Position numbers and translations under genes: made by a program. The notes beneath the pieces are model-generated. The model ran no database searches. It saw only the letters and a program-made list of their open reading frames with translations, and was not told where the DNA came from. Source: Mactromeris polynyma (Eukaryota; Mollusca; Bivalvia; Venerida; Mactridae). From it: 64,000 bases of DNA. The first letter of the stretch is position 1; each line of letters begins with the position of its first letter. The stretch is taken from the NCBI GenBank assembly GCA_032209605.1, contig JASFXZ010000001.1, positions 28,338,619 to 28,402,618 of the forward strand, given 5' to 3'. Shown piece after piece: positions 57,476 through 64,000 of this stretch.

Positions 57476-59118
57476 GCGCTGTGTGGGAGCGTAGAATAAA
57501 TGTTAATAGAATCAATAAATAAAGACATCACATATTGGTATTCTGCTTTCGTTCATTTATTTGATACTATGATTGTTGCTATTATTATTTAACAATACAA
57601 TACATGTTCAAACAAGAACAATCTTGAGAAAAGATGGTCGGTGCAATTTGAAGGTTTTGATTTGTTGTGCAAGAGAAAAAAATACATAGATGATACGATT
57701 GCTGGTCACTCCACATCCAAAATGGATTTCGGTTAATTCACCGAAATTCAGTGGACTTCGGTTAGGTAACGTACCCTTCATCGAAATGTTAACCAATCCG
57801 CGTCAAGGATGCATATGTTGTTCGGCTGAAAAGAAATTGCATTGGTCGTTAACGTAAGATTTGATTGGTTTACACAAAACTGTTATGCAAAAAGCAAAAC
57901 CATGTTAGTGCGGCTGCGCCGAAAAAAGTTAAAAAAGCACGTATAACAAATGTGCATGTACATCAAAACATAATTACAGGACCGTAAAATCCCAACTTTG
58001 GTGTTTTAGTGCCATGTACAAGTACGAGACCTGTTAGGATATTATTAAGACTACATAATTATATGGGCGTTGAAAAAGATGCTAACTTCATACTACATCG
58101 CTGAATATCTGCACTTGTTTGCTCTCTAAATGAACACTATCAATTGGTTATTATCGCAATATTGCTGCTAGAGGGGAACGGAATCGGACCAATCGCGCAA
58201 CATGCGAATGTGAGATCGTGAGACGTGTAAATGATTGACAGAATGGACTTCACATCCCACTTAACGTACGTTTGATTTAAGTCAACATTGTTCTCATTTT
58301 AGGCTCCCAGTTAACTGAAGTCAAATATGCTGGTCTTCCGGCATTATGAAATTGTCAGAGGTTGACTGCATAACTACAACATACGTTACTAACTGACACC
58401 ATATTCGTAATGTCTACATGACATTAATGACGATGATGGTATCTAGTTATATCTAGCTGTCAATAACAATATATAAAGTGAAAAAAATGCACACATGGGG
58501 AAAGGGAAATTTAACAAATAGAAATAATAACCATATAGCGAATTACAGACTTGGAACCGTTAGTAAAACTACTGGGGTTTAAATCGATTAAACAGCAAGC
58601 TAACCCCACACTTAATCGTGCTTTTCGAGAGTCGTACTTTTAAACGGCTTCTGTCAATGTTTAGCCGTACGTGATAACACTTCTGGCACGTTACTTTCAA
58701 GGAGCTAGTTAATTCGACTGAATAATTCAAACATGATATTTTACATCTCGTTCTGTTAATGTCACATCTGTGAGACAAACTCTCTCCAAAAATGGATCAA
58801 TTAATATAACAGAAATAAATTTAAGCGTTCAAGGTAATTAATTTCTGAAAATACAGGATGGTATGAAATAGATAACGTTTAGGAGAAATCGAAATAAATG
58901 TTTAATGCCGTGTCAGTTCGAACTGTCCGCATTCAGTAATGTTAGCAGGATTGTCACAGCCATGATAATATTTTAACAAAGTGTATTTTTCACAGAATTA
59001 TGTTAGTCTGGACTACGTACTGATATCTTAATCAATTATTGGGAGGAGCACGCGTCCTTCTTAAATTTCTGTTTGCTGACGGGAAGAATATAAGCTAACG
59101 TAATAAGAGATAAAACTA

Positions 59119-59465
59119 ATGTTAGCACTCAATGCTAACACTCAAGGTAGCACTCAATGTTAGCACTCAATGTTAGCATTCAATGTTAGCATTCGATGTT
59201 AGTACTCGATGTTAGCACTCGATGTTAGCACTCAATGTTAGCACTCAATGTTAGCACTCAATGTTAGCACTCAATGTTAGCACTCAATGTTAGCACTCAA
59301 TGTTAGCACTCAATGTTAGCACTCAATGTTAGCACTCAATGTTAGCACTCAATGTTAGCACTCAATGTTAGCACTCAATGTTAGCACTCAATGTTAGCAC
59401 TCAATGTTAACACTCAATGTTAACACTCAATGTTAACACTCAATGTTAACACTCAATGTTAGCAC
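59119..59465 (-). repeat. 13-bp minisatellite, about 26 copies
   Basis: Tandem AATGTTAGCACTC (plus strand) with variants at both edges and a TTAACACTC subtype run near 59400-59460. Inverted-arm counterpart of 19602-19770, with about twice the copies. Confidence 0.9.
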
Positions 59466-60115
59466 TCATGAATACGTAGTTGCACTTCAGGGTTTCACAC
59501 TCTAATGAGTTTGGTAAGTTCCCTTCAATATATATGGTAACTAACACAACCAAATGTATTTCTAAATGTTCAATTTAATTTCACAGCAGGTGCAAATTAT
59601 TTAATATTCTTGGCAGCCATTCACTATATAAATTTTTAAAACATGTGGTTATTGCAATACATAAATCATAATTTTGAATAAAATAAGCAAAATAGCAACT
59701 TCCAGTCTCATTATGTGATGGATATACTTAGACGGCATTGAAATTTAGAAAAAAATGGACGGTAACTGTCTCTGAAATTTGGATATAATTCATATTATAT
59801 AATACAAATAATTTATATGATACAAATAGTGGTACAAACATATTTGTGTCGGCAATTAGCAAATAGTTATTGATTACGAAAGTATTTTATTTCTTGTCTT
59901 GACTGCGATTATCAATTTGAATGGTTTTGCGAAAACTATCAAAAGTATGCCACATTTTAGGTTAATGATACTTTGATTAGCGTTTAGAAATTTTCGGGAT
60001 AAAGTATCTCACAGAGGGGTTATATTTCAGGCTAACCTGCCTCACTTATAACGATATTTAATTTTAATGACTTAAAGATGTATCTGCTTCATCTGAACGT
60101 AAAGTATTTGCTTCA

Positions 60116-62516
60116 TTCGGTATCGCTGCTACATTGGCTAATACCAATGCGATGTTGTACCGATTCAAAAACCTTGTTTTATCTTGTTACGCAAGGTCGA
60201 AGCTTGTAAATATTCCCGCTTGTAATAAGACCTATACACTGTTTGAATAATTTTAAAGATATTGAAAACTTTTTCGGCAACTACAGAGCAATGCATTGTA
60301 AGTGTATTGTCGTTATATGGTAATGCATATTTATTGATGTTTTCATTTTTGTTCCGGGAAAATTGAACACAATTGAGCATACTATTTTAATTGATCCAGT
60401 AAATCATGATATTTGTGAGTTGGCTATTGATAAATGGCAGTCGAAACAGTAGAAAGCTCTGACAGGTTTCCAAATGCCAGAATATTTCATTATTTGAAAT
60501 GCAAATGACTGTGTTTATGAGTTCAACTTTCGCCTCGTACATTTTCCTAATGCTCATTTCAGTCGACCCGGCATCCCCCCGCACACCTTTAAGGGACTGT
60601 TTAATGCCGAATAGGGACATTAACCTGCCAGCAGAACAGGATAGACCAATCAGACATTTATGAGCCCACCGCATCTGGATTAGTAGTCAACAGCATTAAA
60701 CACTGAGCCACTAGGCCCACTCATTATTTCATTATTTATCCACTATTTCCTCAGTCAAGGTACACCAAACTTTGTTTGCCCTTAATACAGTTTATCATTT
60801 CTCAGCAGACAATTCTTATCTAAAGAGAAGCGTAAATTGATAATATATTAGTGATACTATATTCTCTCGTGTGCGGGAAGTGAACACCTTGCTGTCCAGA
60901 AGCAGACCGACCAAGGTAATAGGACAAGAAAAACGAATTTCTAGACGTTTGTCTCAATGCATTGAACGTATAAAATAATATCTAAAGTAGACCACTAACA
61001 ATTATACATTTGGCATACAAAGTAGAAAGAATTGCACAATAAAGTTCTCGCTCATAAGTCATAGCATCCACAAACATATTCTAAGCATACGAAATGAAAC
61101 TCTATTTTCTTATCTCAGTTCCCAGTTATGAGTCAGTGACGAGTTTTCAAAAATACGTGATCTGTTTACCATCCATGCCTAAATATCCATGTAACATCGT
61201 TTTTATATTCCAGTGCTAATTACCTATGCAACCAGATATGTTCTTAGTATTGCCATAGCATCACTGGCTGTAAAAAGCATTGACTGAAATTGAATCAAAT
61301 GAGAGAAGGGTTATGTTCACCTGAGGCTTTCTTCTTTGTTATTGTTACTATGAAATGTTTAGGCATTTAGACACAGATTGCACGTTAAACTCGAATTATA
61401 GTGTAATTTGTACGTGAATGTATTTATCAACAGCATCGTATCGTTAAAATATCTCCCTATCCTAACGACTTTCAGGAAAGATTTCTGCCCCAAGATGTAA
61501 TAAAGACCTTATAATCACGCATACTCCCGTTTGCTTTCTGTTAAGTGCCGATATGCTACGATACAATTGCATTTTAGACAACATGCCAAATTTAATCGCT
61601 AAATCAGCTAACGGGTAAACACGATTGCAAATCAAGATTCAATTTGCCAAAGTGCCATCGTCTGAAAAGTTGAATAACATCTACATTGCAAGCATTACCC
61701 GATTCTTGACAATGTTTGGAAAAGGACAAAATAGATATGACCTTGGCAATTTCGTTGCGATTAAACTAGCAACATAGCATTTTCCATATACCTCATAAAG
61801 AGGAAGTTCTGCAGTGTCCCCGGCTTGTGCTAGCAGTTAGATTCATAATTCTGCTTAAAAAGGAGTAGCAGTAGTTACACATGTTAGACTAACACATATT
61901 TACAGCTGGGGCATGATAGAGTCGCAGACAATTCATTGAAAATGTTGTAATAGTATCTGAAATGTTTCAACTGGGCCATCGATTTTCCAAAGACAATGTT
62001 TTATTGAAGTGATTCTACGGCGAGCGTGAGGCTTGGCGCTTCCTTCAACCTTGTATATTTTGTCCCTATTGCCTTGTTTGCTTGTAGGAATATATTTCAT
62101 GCATCTTCCTGATTTTAGGCGACTGTGCACGTTGTACGAGGCATATCGTGCTCGTACTTATCATGGAGTGTCTGTCGTCATCGGCGTATGCTGTCTGTAA
62201 TTTGTATTGGAACCGAACCCCTACAGAAAATTTAATCAGACTGCAAAGAAAAGATTCTTTAATGGTGTTCGTGTTTAGTCCCGTTATGACATTTGTATTG
62301 ATCCCCAGGGTAAATAGCATTTTCTGATCAGTCCATTTGAAAATGTCATCCACCGAAACGACATACCAAAATTGAATGTTTCTTACATTAAGTGTTTTCT
62401 CTTGCGGAACCTAATAAAAGAAGACCTACAAATTGTCTTCAGGATCTTCAAGTATGTAAATGAACGTATGCAATCTTTTTTTGAACTAAAACAAACAAGA
62501 AATATGTTTTAAAAAT
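60116..62516. other. Intergenic, no gene recognised
   Basis: Appears unique within the window. Minus-strand frames at 60387-60674 and 62353-61933 (two overlapping frames) have protein-like composition, but no domain, splice structure or family is recognisable. They could be relics of an exon. Confidence 0.4.
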
Positions 62517-62780
62517 ATGGTCGGCGCAATTTGAAGGTTAAGATTTGTTGAGTAACATAAAGAAATGCCGAGATGTAACGATTGCTGGTCACTCCAGATA
62601 CAATTTGCATTTCGGTAAATTCTTGTAATTCAGTAAGGTAACGTACCCATTATCGAAAGGCTAACCAATCCGTGTCAAGGTTACAAACGTTAATCGGTTG
62701 AAGAGAAATTTCCTTGGTGGTTAACGTAAGATTTGATTGGTGTACATAACACTGATATACAAATCACAAAACCATGTTAG
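62517..62780 (+). repeat. Diverged copy of part of duplicated block A
   Basis: Starts TGGTCGGCGCAATTTGAAGG and is colinear with 57633-57900 and with the complement of 20885-21180. It lies next to the inverted copy of block E, so at least part of a fourth copy of the duplicated region begins here. Confidence 0.75.
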
Positions 62781-62839
62781 TACATGTGCGAACATGGGAC
62801 AAAGCGTCCCATACAGACATAAAACCTCACATAATAGTT

Positions 62840-64000
62840 AAAGGTACGTAATCTTATTTTTAGACAAAATATCATTAGTGATTAATATGAGAAAGATGGC
62901 GGTACCTTACTTCATACAGATGAAATATGCACTGCATTGTCACTTTCTTACATGTTTACCAAAACCACAAATACAAATGTTAGATTTCCTATACTGACTT
63001 ATACACCGAGTTAGAAAACATATGAATAACTTGTATTGATTTCGTATTTTGTAGTTACAAGAGATTTTTACGAAAAGTTACGATGCAATGTTTTAGAGTA
63101 TGTCAGTGTGAATGGTTTCACATGCCAATTTCTCAAAATATTTACTTAGCATATTTTGATATAAATTCATAATATGTACCTTTAAGACCGGAACAACCAT
63201 TCAAACGCATTTGTTTGTAAATATGTCGCTCTTAAAATTGCGTGATACAGCTTTTTAAATGAACAATAAAAACGCAGCATCCTGTTCAATATTGCTCATA
63301 ATTATCCTAGTAAAGTATTTCAATCACTTGTCTGTGACAAATCGAGTGCTCAGTTGAAACATTATAGATATATCATTCTCAATGATTTGTGTGTGACAAA
63401 TAACGAACTCCATCTGACACTATATGCTCATCCACAGTAGTTCAATCGTAATTTAAATCCTGGCATAAATAACAAGGGTAATCTAAAAAAATTGGAAAGT
63501 TTGTATTGTCTTTCTAGGACATACCGTATATTGAAAAAAAGTTGTTTGTACCCAAAGACATTTTGTATACATGTGTATAATTTAAAGCGGATCCATCCTT
63601 ATAAGATGTCTGAGTGTGGTACCCTGTTCACAACTAATATGATTGGTTTTAGCTTGATTAATCTTATTTTTAATACATATTTTAATCTTTAACATGTATT
63701 ATTGCAATATAGCTAAATGCTATCACCGTGTTGCTTTTTTAATTTTCCGGTTTTTTTTTCACCCGTATACATTGATTACCTTTGTACAAAATCGAGCTTC
63801 CATAAAAATGACCAAGGCACTTAACTAGTAAAGCAAATATATGTACACCTTTGCATATATGGCGTATTCACCCCTTTGTATATATAGCAGTAGCCGAATG
63901 CCAATATGGACGTCTAGAGTACGCACTGATGTAACAGCAATGGTGTGCATGTTCTAGATTAAACTGATCGAAGCACTCATTTGTCCTTAACCATCGCAAA
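62840..64000 (-). repeat. Duplicated block E, inverted copy, cut by window end
   Basis: Complement of 33221-35095 without the MITE; the unoccupied MITE site is at 63011-63013. The final base corresponds to 33221, so the similarity very likely continues past the window. Confidence 0.85.

Larger units (their letters stand above)
52400..57481. mobile_element. INT-OTU (Ginger-like) DNA transposon, 5,070 bp
   Basis: Element 52406-57475. Both ends begin with TGTCGGACCGTATTTGGTAC and stay inverted-identical with few differences for about 68 bp. It is flanked by GCGCTG on both sides (52400-52405, 57476-57481). The left arm has the empty site with one copy at 21315-21320, so ends and duplication are read directly. 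Contents from the right: TIR and box region (57209-57475), one 929-codon gene on the minus strand, AATAAA on the minus strand (54161-54156), 1.5 kb of CAT repeats, then box region and TIR. Terminal TGT/ACA, a Gypsy-like integrase and an OTU domain match the description of Ginger1 DNA transposons (Bao and colleagues). Published Ginger1 duplications are 4 bp; 6 bp is typical of Polintons, but no polymerase or capsid gene is present. Confidence 0.9.
47268..60115 (-). repeat. Right arm of large inverted duplication
   Basis: Reverse complement of 17612-25160, interrupted by the TTAA MITE (50645-51546) and the INT-OTU transposon (52406-57475). The intervening order of landmarks is exactly reversed relative to the left arm. 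The first part, 47640-50560, is also homologous to the direct copy at 35107-40975. Confidence 0.85.

Noticed and set aside
59119..59465. CRISPR-like array
   Set aside because: The 13-bp units are immediately adjacent with no spacers, and the genome is animal; it is a minisatellite.
60387..60674. 95-codon minus-strand frame, and the overlapping frames at 61933-62353
   Set aside because: Protein-like in places but without a family match by eye, splice structure or a second copy; left as unassigned sequence.

Overview
The window is an AT-rich, intron- and repeat-style piece of animal genome with no recognisable single-copy host gene that is complete. Everything I can identify with confidence is a transposable element, a relic of one, or a segmental copy of the surrounding DNA. 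The repertoire (an APE-type LINE, a jockey/CR1-like LINE tail, DUF7869-type relics, Tc1, PIF/Harbinger, and an integrase-OTU transposon) is typical of lophotrochozoans. My best guess is a bivalve mollusc, inferred from resemblance of the LINE and DUF7869 proteins to those of bivalves; no species assignment is possible.

Layout. 0-7 kb: two broken minus-strand copies of a DUF7869-like protein about 5.5 kb apart, a 96-bp tandem duplication and a TTAA-flanked MITE. 8.5-12.6 kb: a plus-strand LINE with a 1093-codon open frame (endonuclease plus reverse transcriptase) and a hairpin/AAT 3' tail. 16.3-16.7 kb: a badly decayed reverse-transcriptase relic. 17.6-25.1 kb: left arm of a very large inverted duplication whose right arm is 47.3-60.1 kb. 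27.1-28.2 kb: LINE 3' end. 29.9-32.1 kb: a near-perfect 1079-bp tandem duplication carrying an exon-like frame. 33.2-41 kb: a second direct copy of part of the duplicated block, split by a 3.2-kb transposon and a 726-bp MITE. 43.3-47.3 kb: nested Tc1 and Harbinger elements. 62.8-64 kb: inverted copy of 33.2-35.1 kb that runs off the window end.

The most interesting object is a complete 5,070-bp DNA transposon at 52406-57475. It lies in the right arm, and the left arm keeps the empty site, so its ends and its 6-bp target duplication (GCGCTG) can be read directly. It encodes one 929-residue protein joining a Gypsy-type DD35E integrase, an OTU cysteine-protease domain, about 39 copies of a GDSGDN-type hexapeptide and a C-terminal F-box-like segment. 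Its ends are inverted repeats made of palindromic GTACCATATTCGG boxes, and 1.5 kb of its body is CAT-repeat DNA. INT plus OTU is the described hallmark of Ginger1 transposons; the 6-bp target duplication, the hexapeptide tract and the F-box-like tail do not fit the published Ginger1 description as I know it.

Because the window holds several copies of the same flanking DNA, at least five insertions (52406-57475, 50645-51546, 36597-39842, 34209-34934, 18005-18430) can be defined against an uninterrupted paralogous site inside the same window. This gives both their target duplications and a relative order: the block was duplicated first and the elements came in afterwards, or left precisely.
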